Source: Streptomyces sp. Alt3
Lineage (GTDB): Bacteria > Actinomycetota > Actinomycetes > Streptomycetales > Streptomycetaceae
Length of the DNA stretch: 64,000 nucleotides
Reading direction: 5' to 3'
NCBI RefSeq assembly: GCF_030719215.1
Contig: NZ_CP120983.1
Span: forward strand, 868,001-932,000
A program made the translations under genes and the position numbers. The notes beneath the pieces are model-generated. The model ran no database searches. It was not told the DNA's origin and saw only the letters and a list, made by a program, of their open reading frames with translations. This document shows positions 17,788 to 28,400 of the stretch, one piece after another. Position 1 is the first letter of the stretch. Each line of letters begins with the position of its first letter.

Positions 17788-18771
17788 TCAGCCCTGGAGC
17801 CACTTCTTCCAGGTCTCCGGGTGTTCCTCGACCCAGCGGCCGGCCGCCTCGTCGGGTGACAGCCGTTCGGAGGCGATGAGTTCGGACACCTCGTTCTGGT
17901 CCTCCTCGGACCAGTTGAACTTCTTCAGGAAGGCCGCCGCGTCCCCGCCACGCTCGGAGAAGTCCGCGTTGAGGTACTTCTGGAGCGGGGTCGTCGGGTA
18001 GGCGCAGTCGATGTCGGCCGGGTCCTTGGCCGCGCAGGCGTCGGAGTACTCCGGGAGCTTCACCTCGACCATCGGCACCTCGTTGAACAGCCACTGCGGC
18101 TGGTACCAGTAGCTGAGGAAGGGCTTCTTCTCCTTGGCGAACTGCTGCATCTGGGTGATCTGGGCGGCCTCGGAGCCGGCGAAGACGACCTTGTAGTCCA
18201 GGCCGAGGTTCTTCACCAGTGCCTTGTCGTTGGTGACGTAGGACGGCGAACCGTCCATCAGCTGGCCCTTGTCACCGCTCTCCGCGGTGCGCAGTTCACC
18301 GGCGTACTTGTCGAGGTTCTTCCAGTCCGTGACGTCCGGGTGCTCGTCCGCCCAGTACTTGGGGACGTACCAGCCGATGTGGCCGGTGACTCCGAGGTCG
18401 CCGCCGGGGACGATGGTCTTCTTGTCCTTGACGTACAGCTGCTCCTGGTCGGGGTGGCCCCAGTCCTCCAGGATCGCGTCCACCCGGCCCTGGCTGAGGG
18501 CGTCCCAGGCGGGGACCTCGTCGGTCTGCACGAGGTCGACGCGGTAGCCCAGCTCGTCCTGGAGGATCTTCTGGGCGACGGCCACGTTGGCCTGGGCGCC
18601 GACCCAGGACTGGACGGACAGCGTCACGGTCTTGATGTCCGCGGGGGCCGCGAACGGTGAGGCCTGCTTGGTCATGTCCGCCGCGCCGCAGCCGGTGACG
18701 GCCAGCAGGGCGGCGGCGGAGGCGATGACCGCCGGCGTACGGAGGCGGGCGCGGGTCCGGGTGCGAGCCAT
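17788..18771 (-). CDS. Quaternary-amine ABC transporter binding lipoprotein (OpuAC/ProX type)
   Basis: A 327-residue solute-binding lipoprotein. The lipobox LAVTGC places the lipidated Cys at residue 28. The mature part has the OpuAC fold, with VQSWVGAQANVAVAQKIL, EVPAWDALSQGRVDAILEDW and LSYWYQPQWLF supplying aromatic residues of the kind that form the cation-pi cage for glycine betaine, choline or carnitine. ATG 18771 follows AAGGAG and lies one base after the permease stop. It is the last gene of the operon with choline dehydrogenase, so choline is as likely a ligand as betaine. Confidence 0.9.
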   Translation of the reverse strand: MARTRTRARLRTPAVIASAAALLAVTGCGAADMTKQASPFAAPADIKTVTLSVQSWVGAQANVAVAQKILQDELGYRVDLVQTDEVPAWDALSQGRVDAILEDWGHPDQEQLYVKDKKTIVPGGDLGVTGHIGWYVPKYWADEHPDVTDWKNLDKYAGELRTAESGDKGQLMDGSPSYVTNDKALVKNLGLDYKVVFAGSEAAQITQMQQFAKEKKPFLSYWYQPQWLFNEVPMVEVKLPEYSDACAAKDPADIDCAYPTTPLQKYLNADFSERGGDAAAFLKKFNWSEEDQNEVSELIASERLSPDEAAGRWVEEHPETWKKWLQG

Positions 18772-18772
18772 G

Positions 18773-20755
18773 TCAGCTCTCCTTCCGCTGGCGGCGGGCG
18801 GTGGGCTGGGTGACACGGTCCAGCATCAGTCCCAGGCAGACGATGGCGGCGCCCGCGACGAGACCGGTGGCCAGGTCGCCCTGCGCGAGGCCGAACACGA
18901 CCTCGTAGCCGAGCGCGCCGGACCCGACGAGTCCACCGATGATGACGACCGCGAGGACCAGGACGACGCCCTGGTTCACGGCGAGCAGCAGCGCGGGCCT
19001 GGCCAGCGGGATCTGGACCTGGCGCAGTCGCTGGCCGCTGGTGGCGCCGAGCGAGCGGGCACACTCCATCGCGGCGGGGTCGACGCCCCGCAGGCCCTGG
19101 GTGGTGATGCGGACGACGGCGGGCAGCGCGTAGACGACCGCTGCCGCGGCGGCGGGGGCGCGGCCCACGCCGAAGAGGGCGACGACCGGGATGAGGTAGA
19201 CGAACTGCGGCATCGTCTGGAAGACGTCCAGGACGGGGCGCAGCAGCCGTTCGAGGCGCCGGCTGCGGGCGGCACCGACGGCGATGGCGAAGCCGAGGAC
19301 GAGGGTGACGGCGACGGCGGCGATGACCTGGCTGAGCGTGTCCATCGACAGGTCCCACACGCCGAGCACCCCGATGGCTGCCATGGCGAGGACTGCGGTC
19401 AGCGCGGTGCGCCAGGTGCCGATGGTCCAGGCGAGGGCGGCGACGATCAGCAGCACGGCCCACCACGGCAGTCCCTGCAGTCCGTCGCGGAGCGGGTTGA
19501 GGACCCAGCTGGTGAAGTGGGCGGCCCAGTCGGCGGTTCCGCCGATGACGGGGATGCCGGTGTAGAGGTGGTCGACCATCCAGTCCTTGGCCGTGTTGAC
19601 GGGTTCCGCGATGGGGACGACACCGTCCTCGGGCCAGATCCGGCCGCCGGTGAAGCGGCCCACGACGGCGACGGCCGCGGCGATCAGCGCGGCGAGCCCC
19701 CAGCCGCGCGCTCCGCGCAGGGCGGCGGAGCCGGTGGGTTCCGTACCGATCCGCCGTCCGGCGGCCTCGGTCGTACGGTCCAGGACGACGGCCAGCAGCA
19801 CGATCGGGATGCCCGCGGCGAGCGCGGCGCCGACGTCGACGGAGGAGAGCGCCTGGTAGACGCGGTCGCCCAGGCCCCCGGCGCCGATGACGGACGCGAT
19901 GACCGCCATCGACAGCGCCATCATGATGGTCTGGTTGAGGCCGAGGAGCAGTTCCTTGCGGGCCAGCGGGAGCCGCGCGCTGAGCAGGCGCTGGCGTCCG
20001 GTCGCGCCGAGCGAGGCGACGGCCTCCATGACACCGGGGTCGGCTCCGCGCAGTCCGAGCGCGGTGAGCCGCGCCATCGGAGGCGCCGCGTAGACGACGG
20101 TCGCGAGGACCGCGCCGGGCACGCCGATACCGAACACCAGCACGACGGGCAGCAGATAGGCGAAGGCGGGCAGCACCTGCATGGTGTCCAGGACGGGGCG
20201 CAGGACGCGGAACGTTCGGTCCGAGAGGCCCGCGGCGAGTCCGAGGAACAGGCCCAGCACCACGGAGGCGAACACCGCGACGACCATCAGGGCCAGGGTC
20301 TGCATGGTCGGCACCCACATGCCGAGCAGCCCGCAGAGGAGGAAGGAGAGGCCGGCGGTCAGTGCCAGGCGCCATCCGGCGGTCCGCCAGGCGACGAGCG
20401 CGGCGACGGCGGTGACTCCGGCCCAGCCCAGGGCGAGCAGCGCGAGGTAGACCCCGCGTACCGACAGGACGACGGCGTTGCTGATGTGGCCGAAGAAGTA
20501 GAGGAACAGCGGGTGGCTGTCGCGGTTGCCGATGATCCAGTCGTTGACCTCGCCGAGCGGACCGCTCAGGTCGACGGTCAGCGCGCCGGGCCAGACCCCG
20601 CCGCCCCAGCGGGCGTGTGCGAGGGGTACGGCGACGGCGGCGATCACCAGGAGCGACAGGACCTTGGCGAGGGCGGGCCGGTCACGCAGGACGGCCAGGG
20701 GGCCGCTCCCCGGGGGTCCTGAGGCGGTGCGGGTGGTGGCTTGGGCGGTGGCCAT
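18773..20755 (-). CDS. Tandem-fused ABC permease for quaternary amines
   Basis: A 660-residue membrane protein built from two ProW-type permease units in one chain. The first unit carries FRVLRPVLDTMQVLPAFAYL...GLRGADPGVMEAVASLGATGRQRL and the second LERLLRPVLDVFQTMPQFVYL...GLRGVDPAAMECARSLGATSGQRL; both EAA coupling loops are intact. A normal ProW/OpuAB is about half this size and works as a homodimer, so here one polypeptide would supply the whole transmembrane pore. Its start overlaps the ATPase stop (ATGA) and the binding protein follows one base after its stop. Confidence 0.9.
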   Translation of the reverse strand: MATAQATTRTASGPPGSGPLAVLRDRPALAKVLSLLVIAAVAVPLAHARWGGGVWPGALTVDLSGPLGEVNDWIIGNRDSHPLFLYFFGHISNAVVLSVRGVYLALLALGWAGVTAVAALVAWRTAGWRLALTAGLSFLLCGLLGMWVPTMQTLALMVVAVFASVVLGLFLGLAAGLSDRTFRVLRPVLDTMQVLPAFAYLLPVVLVFGIGVPGAVLATVVYAAPPMARLTALGLRGADPGVMEAVASLGATGRQRLLSARLPLARKELLLGLNQTIMMALSMAVIASVIGAGGLGDRVYQALSSVDVGAALAAGIPIVLLAVVLDRTTEAAGRRIGTEPTGSAALRGARGWGLAALIAAAVAVVGRFTGGRIWPEDGVVPIAEPVNTAKDWMVDHLYTGIPVIGGTADWAAHFTSWVLNPLRDGLQGLPWWAVLLIVAALAWTIGTWRTALTAVLAMAAIGVLGVWDLSMDTLSQVIAAVAVTLVLGFAIAVGAARSRRLERLLRPVLDVFQTMPQFVYLIPVVALFGVGRAPAAAAAVVYALPAVVRITTQGLRGVDPAAMECARSLGATSGQRLRQVQIPLARPALLLAVNQGVVLVLAVVIIGGLVGSGALGYEVVFGLAQGDLATGLVAGAAIVCLGLMLDRVTQPTARRQRKES

Positions 20756-21819
20756 CAGACGGTCACCTCACGGGCTGCGGCGCCCTCGTCCGAACCGGCG
20801 ACGACGTCGAGCAGGCACGCGTGGTCGACGACTCCGACCAGCCTGCCGTTGTCCATCACCCGGGCGACGGGCCCGCCGGAGCGGGAGACGGCCTCGATGG
20901 CCTCGGAGACGGTGGCGCCGGGGCGGACGGCCGGCCCGCTGTCGCTCTCGCCCGCGGTCGGCGGCCGCATGGCGGTGGCGACGGTGAGGACCTGCTCGCG
21001 GGGGACGTCCCGGACGAACTCGCGTACGTAGTCGTCGGCGGGCGAGCCGACGATCTCCTCGGGGGTGCCCAGCTGGACGATGCCGCCGTCGCGCATCAGC
21101 GCGATGCGGGTGCCCAGGCGGAGCGCCTCGCTGAGGTCGTGGGTGATGAAGACCATGGTGCGGCCCTCCTCACGGTGCAGCCGGACCACCTCGTCCTGCA
21201 TCTCACGCCGGATCAGCGGGTCGAGCGCGCTGAACGGTTCGTCGAAGAGGAGGACGGACGGGTCGACGGCGAGGGCGCGGGCCAGCCCGACACGCTGTTG
21301 CTGGCCGCCGGAGAGCTGCGAGGGGCGCCGGTCCTCGAGGCCGGCGAGGCCGACCTTCTCGACCAGTTCGGCGGCCTTGGCGCGTCGTTCGGCCTTGCCG
21401 AGGCCCTGGATCTCCAGGCCGTAGGCGACGTTGTCGAGCACGGTGCGGTGCGGCAGCAGCCCGAAGTGCTGGAAGACCATCGCGGCGCGGTGGCGGCGCA
21501 GTTCGCGCAGCCGGTTGGCGTCCATGGCCAGGACGTCCTCGCCGTCGATGGCGAGGGTGCCGCTGGTGGGTTCGATGAGCCGGGTGAGACAGCGTACGAG
21601 GGTCGACTTGCCGGAGCCCGACAGGCCCATGACGACGAAGACCTCACCCTTCTCGACGTCGAAGGAGACGTCGCGCACGGCGGCGGTGCAGCCGGTGCGT
21701 TCGCGGAGTTCGGCGGCGGACAGTCCGGCGAGTTCGCTGCCGGGGACACGGTCGGCCTTGGGGCCGAAGACCTTCCAGAGGTTCTTGACGCTGAACACGG
21801 GGGTACTGGCTTCGCTCAT
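20755..21819 (-). CDS. Glycine betaine/choline transporter ATPase (ProV/OpuAA type)
   Basis: A 354-residue ATPase with the long ProV-type N terminus ([15 protein letters not shown]), Walker [25 protein letters not shown], Walker [12 protein letters not shown] and His switch [10 protein letters not shown]. The C terminus (about residues 285-350) holds a CBS-type regulatory segment ([31 protein letters not shown]), which in the family senses ionic strength. ATG 21819 overlaps the stop of the choline dehydrogenase gene (ATGA). Confidence 0.92.
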   Translation of the reverse strand: MSEASTPVFSVKNLWKVFGPKADRVPGSELAGLSAAELRERTGCTAAVRDVSFDVEKGEVFVVMGLSGSGKSTLVRCLTRLIEPTSGTLAIDGEDVLAMDANRLRELRRHRAAMVFQHFGLLPHRTVLDNVAYGLEIQGLGKAERRAKAAELVEKVGLAGLEDRRPSQLSGGQQQRVGLARALAVDPSVLLFDEPFSALDPLIRREMQDEVVRLHREEGRTMVFITHDLSEALRLGTRIALMRDGGIVQLGTPEEIVGSPADDYVREFVRDVPREQVLTVATAMRPPTAGESDSGPAVRPGATVSEAIEAVSRSGGPVARVMDNGRLVGVVDHACLLDVVAGSDEGAAAREVTV

Positions 21820-23387
21820 CGGACATCGCCTCCGGTGGTCGGGGTCGCTCGGAGCAGCTCGGCGCACTTCTCGCCCACCATCAGGACGCCGATCATGGGG
21901 TTCACGGCGGGCATGGTCGGGAAGACGGACGCGTCGGCGATGCGGATGCCCTCCAGCCCCTGGATCCGCAACTGCGGGTCGACGACGGCCGCCGGGTCGC
22001 CCTCGGCCCCGATCCGGCAGGTTCCGGCCGGGTGGTAGACGGTGTGCGCGACCTTGCGGGCGTACTCGCTGATGTCCTCGTCGGACGTGACCTCGGGGCC
22101 GGGGCACACCTCGCGCTTGAGCCAGTGGGCCAGCGGTTCGGTCCTCGCTATCTCGCGGGCGAGCTTGATGCCGTCGACCAGGGTGCGGCCGTCGTGGTCG
22201 TCCTCGTCGGTGAAGTAGCGGAAGTCCAGGGCGGGCTTGACCTCGGGGTCGGCGCTGGTCAGGTAGAGCCGGCCGCGGCTGCGCGGCTTGGGGATGTTCG
22301 GGGTCATCGACACACCGTGCTCGGGCTTCTCGTAGCCGAGGCGCTCCGGGTTGTCGGTGAAGGGGATCTGGTAGAAGTGGAACATCAGGTCCGGGCCCCT
22401 GGATCCGGGGTCCCTGCGCACGAAGAGGCCCGCGTCGGAGTCCATGGCGGAGTTCTCCGGGATGGGCCCGTCGGTCTCCCAGACGATGACCGACTCGGGG
22501 TGGTCGAGCAGGTTCTCGCCCACGCCCGGGACGTCGTGGAGAACAGGAATGCCCAGCTCGGTGAGGTCCTTCGCGGGGCCGACGCCGGAGTGCATCAGCA
22601 GCCGCGGGGTGTCCACCGCGCCCGCGCAGACGATCACCTCACGGGCGGCGCGCAGGAACGACTCCTCGCCGTCCTTGCCCCGTACGTGCACCCCGGTCGC
22701 CCGGTTGCCGTCGAACTCCAGGCGGTACGCCCACGTCTCCAGCAGGATCGAGAGGTTCGGGCGGTCACCGGCCTCGATGTGCGGGTGGAGGTAGGCGACG
22801 GACGCGGAGGAACGCTTGTTGTTCTCCGGGTGGTAGGCCAGGTCGAAGAAGCCGACGCCGTCGTGGAACGGCTTCTTGTTGAAGCTGTCCACGCGCGGGA
22901 CCCCGGCGGCGGCCTGCGCGGCGTCGACGAAGTCGCGGGCGATGGCGTTCCGGTCCTTCTCGTCGACGGGCACGATGTTGTTGCGCAGCCGGTCGAAGTA
23001 GGGGTCCATCGCGGCGGCGTTCCAGCCCTCGGCCCCGGCCTCGGCCCATTCGTCCCAGTCGCCGGGCAGCGGCTTGAAGCTGATCAGCGTGTTGTGCGAG
23101 GAGCAGCCGCCGAGGACGCGGGCGCGGCTGTGCCGGATGTGGGAGTTGCCGCGGGGCTGTTCGGTGGTGGGGTAGTCGTAGTCGAGGTCGCCCCCGAGAA
23201 GACCGAGCCAGCGGCGGAGGGTGAGGACGTCGTCCCGGTCGATGTCGGTGGGGCCGCCCTCGATGACGGTGACGGTGACGTCGGGGTCCTCGGTGAGGCG
23301 GGAGGCGATGACCGAACCGGCCGTACCGCCTCCGACGATCACGTAGTCGACAGGTTCGGGGCGTGCGGTGCTGGGGGACGGGGGCAT
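21816..23387 (-). CDS. betA: Choline dehydrogenase / GMC oxidoreductase
   Basis: A 523-residue FAD enzyme of the GMC family. It shows the N-terminal ADP-binding motif [20 protein letters not shown] signature 1 region [14 protein letters not shown], signature 2 [18 protein letters not shown] and the C-terminal [11 protein letters not shown] carrying the catalytic His, plus [17 protein letters not shown]. It would oxidise choline to betaine aldehyde. Adjacent betaine aldehyde dehydrogenase and a quaternary-amine importer support choline rather than another alcohol. It lies 76 bases after the aldehyde dehydrogenase gene in the same operon. Confidence 0.9.
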   Translation of the reverse strand: MPPSPSTARPEPVDYVIVGGGTAGSVIASRLTEDPDVTVTVIEGGPTDIDRDDVLTLRRWLGLLGGDLDYDYPTTEQPRGNSHIRHSRARVLGGCSSHNTLISFKPLPGDWDEWAEAGAEGWNAAAMDPYFDRLRNNIVPVDEKDRNAIARDFVDAAQAAAGVPRVDSFNKKPFHDGVGFFDLAYHPENNKRSSASVAYLHPHIEAGDRPNLSILLETWAYRLEFDGNRATGVHVRGKDGEESFLRAAREVIVCAGAVDTPRLLMHSGVGPAKDLTELGIPVLHDVPGVGENLLDHPESVIVWETDGPIPENSAMDSDAGLFVRRDPGSRGPDLMFHFYQIPFTDNPERLGYEKPEHGVSMTPNIPKPRSRGRLYLTSADPEVKPALDFRYFTDEDDHDGRTLVDGIKLAREIARTEPLAHWLKREVCPGPEVTSDEDISEYARKVAHTVYHPAGTCRIGAEGDPAAVVDPQLRIQGLEGIRIADASVFPTMPAVNPMIGVLMVGEKCAELLRATPTTGGDVR

Positions 23388-23463
23388 CGGTCACTGCTCC
23401 TTCTGCAAGGTTCTTGCGTGTACGTGGTGCTGCGAACAGCCGGGCGGGGTGGGGCGGTTGCTC

Positions 23464-24996
23464 TCAGCCGGCGAACCAGCGCTGGGGGCGCGGGTTGAGG
23501 TTCTGGTAGATGTGCTTGGACTCGCGGTACTCGGCGAGCCCGGTGGGGCCGAGCTCGCGGCCGGTGCCGGACTTGCCGAAGCCTCCCCATTCGGCCTGCG
23601 GGAGGTAGGGGTGGTAGTCGTTGATCCAGACGGTGCCGTGGCGCAGCCGTCCCGCGACGCGCCGGGCGCGGCCCGCGTCCGTGGTCCACACGGCGCCGGC
23701 GAGACCGTAATCGGTGTCGTTCGCCAGGGTGATGGCTTCTTCCTCGGTACGGAAGGTCTCGACGGTGAGGATCGGGCCGAAGGTCTCCTCGCGGACCACC
23801 TTCATCGCGCGGTGGCAGCCGTCCAGGACCGTGGGGCGGTAGAAGTAGCCGTCGGCGGGGCGGATGTCCGAGGGCTCCGGGCGTGCGCCGCCCGAGCGGA
23901 CGACGGCGCCCTCCTCGCGGGCGGACGCCACGTACGCCTCGACCTTGGCGAGCTGCTGTGCGGACACGAGCGGGCCGCACTCGACCCCGTCCACGGTGCC
24001 CCGGCCGAGCCGGATCGCGTCGGCGCGTCGGGCGAGTTCGGTGACGAAGCGGTCGCGGACGGACTCCTCGACGATGAGACGGGCTCCGGCGGAGCAGACC
24101 TGGCCGCTGTGGAAGAACGCGGCGTTCAGGGCCTGGTCGACCGCGGTGTCGAAGCCTTCGTCGGTGGCGCAGGCGTCGGCGAACACGACGTTGGGGTTCT
24201 TCCCGCCGAGCTCCAGGGCGACCTTCTTGACGGTGGGTGCGGCCGCCTGGGCGACCTTCGTACCGCTGGCGAGTCCGCCGGTGAAGGAGACCAGGTCGAC
24301 GTCGGGGTGTTCGGAGAGCCGTGCGCCCACGGGGACGCCCGCGCCGGTGACGAGGTTGGCGACACCGTCGGGCAGTCCGGCCTCGGCGAGGAGCCGGATC
24401 AGGTGGACCGTGGAGAGCGGGGTGACCTCGCTGGGCTTGAGCACGAAGGTGTTGCCGGCGGCGAGGGCGGGGGCGATCTTCCAGCTGGCCTGGAGCAGCG
24501 GGTAGTTCCACGGGGCGATCAGGGCGCAGACGCCGACCGGCTCGTGCACGACGACGCTGTGCACGTCGGGGTCGCCCGCGTCGACGACCCGGCCGCCGCT
24601 CTCGTTCATGACGAGGTCGGCGAAGTAGCGGAAGGCGTTGGTGACGTCGTCGACGTCGACGCGGCCCTCCTCCAGGGTCTTGCCGGTGTCGCGGCTCTCG
24701 GTGATCGCGATCTCCTCGCGGTCCCTCTGGAGGAGCCCGGCGACCCTGCGCAGCAGCTCGGCGCGCTCGGCGACGGGCTTGTGGGGCCAGGGGCCGTCGT
24801 CGAAGGCGCGGCGTGCGGCGGCCACGGCTGCGTCGGTGTCCTCGGTTCCGCCCTCGGCGACGAGTGCCAGGACGGTGGCGTCCGCGGGGTCGAGGATCTC
24901 GCGAGTGGCGCCTGTTCCGGCGGCCTGCCAGATACCGTCGATGTGGAGGGTTTCCAGGGCTGCCGGGGGGTGAGCCGACGAGCGGGGAGCCGACAT
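23464..24996 (-). CDS. betB: Betaine aldehyde dehydrogenase
   Basis: A 510-residue NAD-dependent aldehyde dehydrogenase converting betaine aldehyde to glycine betaine. Visible are the cofactor Asn region PWNYPLLQASWKIAPALAAG, the general-base Glu in LELGGKNPNVVFADA, the catalytic Cys in FHSGQVCSAGARLIV and the late EETFGPILTVETF motif. The ATG at 24996 was chosen for GGAAGG about 11 bases upstream and the family-like MSAPRSS beginning. It is the first gene of the five-gene choline operon. Confidence 0.9.
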   Translation of the reverse strand: MSAPRSSAHPPAALETLHIDGIWQAAGTGATREILDPADATVLALVAEGGTEDTDAAVAAARRAFDDGPWPHKPVAERAELLRRVAGLLQRDREEIAITESRDTGKTLEEGRVDVDDVTNAFRYFADLVMNESGGRVVDAGDPDVHSVVVHEPVGVCALIAPWNYPLLQASWKIAPALAAGNTFVLKPSEVTPLSTVHLIRLLAEAGLPDGVANLVTGAGVPVGARLSEHPDVDLVSFTGGLASGTKVAQAAAPTVKKVALELGGKNPNVVFADACATDEGFDTAVDQALNAAFFHSGQVCSAGARLIVEESVRDRFVTELARRADAIRLGRGTVDGVECGPLVSAQQLAKVEAYVASAREEGAVVRSGGARPEPSDIRPADGYFYRPTVLDGCHRAMKVVREETFGPILTVETFRTEEEAITLANDTDYGLAGAVWTTDAGRARRVAGRLRHGTVWINDYHPYLPQAEWGGFGKSGTGRELGPTGLAEYRESKHIYQNLNPRPQRWFAG

Positions 24997-25407
24997 GTAG
25001 TGATCTGCCTTCCGTGCCTGATTGCTCCGCACCGGTCCGGCCGAGCACATACGCGCCGGTGGACCGGGATTCGGCACCAGCACAGTGGTGGACCCTTTCC
25101 ATTCGGGTCAGATGTATGCCCGAACATTCACTCTGGGTGACGTGGCTCACGTGTATCACCCCGTCGGCACGAGCAGTCACCGGATCCGGACGCGCAGTGC
25201 TCGGCGAGTCCCCGACTCGGGGAACCGAGGGCGCCGGGCCCGGCGCGGTGTCCGGACCGCGGTTCGGCGTTGTGATCGTCGCCGGTCAGGCGGACCTCAC
25301 ATGGTCCCCCTCTGCACGTCTGCTCCTGGGTCCCCGGGGAACTGAGCGAGGCACTCGACCGTCTGAACAGTCGAACGGCTGGTTCTTGCGAGAACTCTGG
25401 GGGAGTC
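24997..25407. promoter_or_regulatory. Divergent control region between betB and the CHAT gene
   Basis: No gene is seen here. On the bet side lies a nested inverted repeat at 25135-25161: outer arms GGGTGA and TCACCC, inner arms ACGTG (25140-25144) and CACGT (25148-25152) around GCT. It is centred about 150 bases before the betB start and is the best operator candidate. The CHAT side (25300-25407) shows no clear hexamers. Confidence 0.5.
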
Positions 25408-28400
25408 GTGCTCGGTCATTCCATGCTCAAGCTCTTGGCCCGTGACATGCACACCCGGCTCGGCGGCCAGGAAGGCGAGGACCTTGCCGTTGTCGAGCAG
25501 CGGCTCCGCCTGCTGGCGGCCCTGGCTCCTGACGCCCGGCGCGACGCGGTGACCGCACTTCCCGCCGACGAGAGTGACCAGCTGCTCATCGGAGCGTTCG
25601 GTTACGGCGCGACCCGCGAAGACCCGTGGAACACCCACGCGGACGCGCAACTGCTGGCCGCCACGCTGGAGGCGTACGCCGCCGGCATCACGGTCGGCTC
25701 CGGGAAGGAATGGGAATCCGCCCGGCATGTGAAGGGCAGGCTCACAGCGCAGGCACGGCTGCTCCGGGCCGTCGAAGCCGATGCGGCCGGGGATCGCGCC
25801 GAGGCCAACCGCTTGTTCGACCTGGCCTGCGGGCAGGGTGAGACGGCCGGTGACTGGCTCGTCTGTGCGCTGGGCCTCCTCGGCAGAACGGCTTGCGGAA
25901 GCGAGGCGCACCTGGCCGAGCCCTCCGAGATCATGGAGCTGGCCGCCCCTGTCATCGATGAGCTGGCGCAGTACGTCGAGGACGACCTCGGCCCACTCCG
26001 GCAGGCCTTCCACCTGCGCTACGAAGCGTTCGGGGTGGTGCGGTCCGCAGTGGGGGCCGAGGACGCGGACACCCTGCTGTCCCTGGTCCGCTCGTGGCTC
26101 GACGTGAACCCGCAGGGCGCCATGGTGGAGCTGGCCCACGCCTGGAGCGGCGAGATGGGCCGTGGCGTCCATGACGGAGACCTCGACTGGGCGGTCGGCT
26201 GGGCGGCATGGGGAGATCAGCTCATCGCCCCGGCGCAGCCGGGCTCCCCGCTCCGCTTCCGGCTCGCGGGTCACTTCCGTGCCGTGGGGGACGCGGAGCA
26301 CTCCATCCAGGTACTCGAGTGGTTACTCACCGATGGGCCCGACGACGAAGACGTTCTGGTCGCCCTCGCCGCCGCCTACCAGCGCGCGGGCCGTGGGGAG
26401 GACGCGATCGCCTGTCTGCGGTCACGGCTCTCGGACCCTCCCGCTCCCGGCGAGGAGGACCTGCTCGGACAGCTGGTCCGGGTGCTGGTCCAGGAAGACT
26501 CCCCGGAGCTGGAGCACTGGGAGGGCGAGTTGATCCGCCTGACCGGTAGGGGCGCCTTCGACATGATGCCCAAGGTGTTCGGCACGCCCCCCAGCCCACA
26601 GGTCGCGATGGCCGGATTCGTGGACGGGACACTGACCGTCTCGCCGGACATCGACCACCTGAGCGAGATAGGTCCGCAGATCTTCGCGGCCATGATCGAG
26701 GGAAGCCCTGACGGCGCCGACATGCTTCGTGATCTCGCCGAGCTTGACCCGGCGACGGCGGCAGGCGTGGCGCGACTCCTGGGTGTGCCCCTGGTGACCC
26801 GAGCGCACCGGGAGGCCGCGGAGCACATCGCGCAAGGAGAGCAGCACTTCCATCGACGGGAGTACGCGGAGGCGGCTGACTGCTACCGCAGGGCACTGGA
26901 ATCCGACCCCGACAGTGCGTCGGCGCTGCTCGTGCTCGGCGATGTGTACTACGTGAACCAGCACCTGGGGCTGGCGCGGGCGTATTTCCAGGAGTCCCTG
27001 GCCGTGGAGGAGACTCCCATGGCCTGGCGGTTCCTCGGCGACACCTACCGTGCCGAGCAGGACGGGGCCGAGGAGGCCCGCAGTTGTTACGAACGGGCTG
27101 TGGCCCTCGATCCCGACTACGGCGGTGCCAGGGAGGCACTGGAGCATCTGCCGCCGCCCGCGGTGCGCCCCACGTGGTCACCGGAGGCGGTCACGGCCGA
27201 CGCGCCCCTGCCCACCGAAGGACGCGAAGCGGGCACAGCCGCACCGCCACCAGGCATCCCCATGTCGCGCTTCGCCGCCGGCCCCGGCGTCGAGGCCGAC
27301 CTCCCCGTCCGCCTGGAAGTCGCTCTACGCCGTGACCACCCGGCTCTGGGAGTCCTGTTCGACTCCCTCGCGGATGACGGGGACTTCGCCGCCTGGCTCG
27401 CGGAACACGCCCCCGCGCACTGGTCCCGTGCGCAGGACGCGCTCCGGGTCCTCATCCACCAGTGGTCCGCCCGAGGCACCGACCTCGAACGCTCTCTGCT
27501 GCTGGCCGGCAGACGGGTGCAGATCGCGGAGGCGCTCGAAGGGCCCTGGCCCGACGGTGACGACGAAGATATGGGCAAGGCCCGGCTGCTTGCCGACGCC
27601 CTTGAGCAACTGGCGTCCGTGAACAAGGACCTGGGGCGCTACTCGGAGTCGTACGACTTCCTCAGAGCCGCCGAACGCTGGGCGGACATCGACGAGGAGG
27701 AACGCGCCCGCGCGGGAAAGTCCCTGCGCGTCGGCTACGACCACTTCCACGACCGCCCGCCGAGAGCGGGGTTGTACGAGGCGCTGGCCGATGCGGCTTC
27801 GCGCACCGGGGACGAGGCACGGGCCGCACACTACGCCCGGTTGCAGCGGGATCTCGAGGGCGGGCTGCCTGCCGACGACCACGCGCGTGTCGTGGATCTC
27901 GTCACCGCGGGCCTGTCGGCCTTCCTGGAGGACGAGGATCCGGATCTGGCCCTGCGATATCTGCGTACCGCTGAGAGGATCGCCGAGCGTGAGTCCGCCC
28001 GCACGCCGGTCAAGGTCACGTCGGCCACGGTGCAGTACGGCTACGGGCGGCTCCTCACCTGGCTCGGCCTGCCACGCCGGGCACTGCACCATCTGGGCAG
28101 GGCGCGGGAGTTGAATGCGGGCAACGCCGACCGGCTGGCACAGGACTGGATCGCCACGGCGGAGGTACTCGATCGATGGCCCCGTTTCGGGCCCGCGATG
28201 CTCGCCTACGAGCAGGTGCTGGTGCTGTCCTCGGTCCCCGGCACCATCGAGGACCGTCTCTTCTGGGCCCCACGCAGGGAACCCACCTCACGCACGGGGC
28301 GCCGTATCGTCGCCGTCGAACGGGCATGGACCGTCGTCCTGCCGATGGCTCACGCCGCGTGGGCCTACGGCGAGCTCTACACCGCGACGGACGTGCTGGA

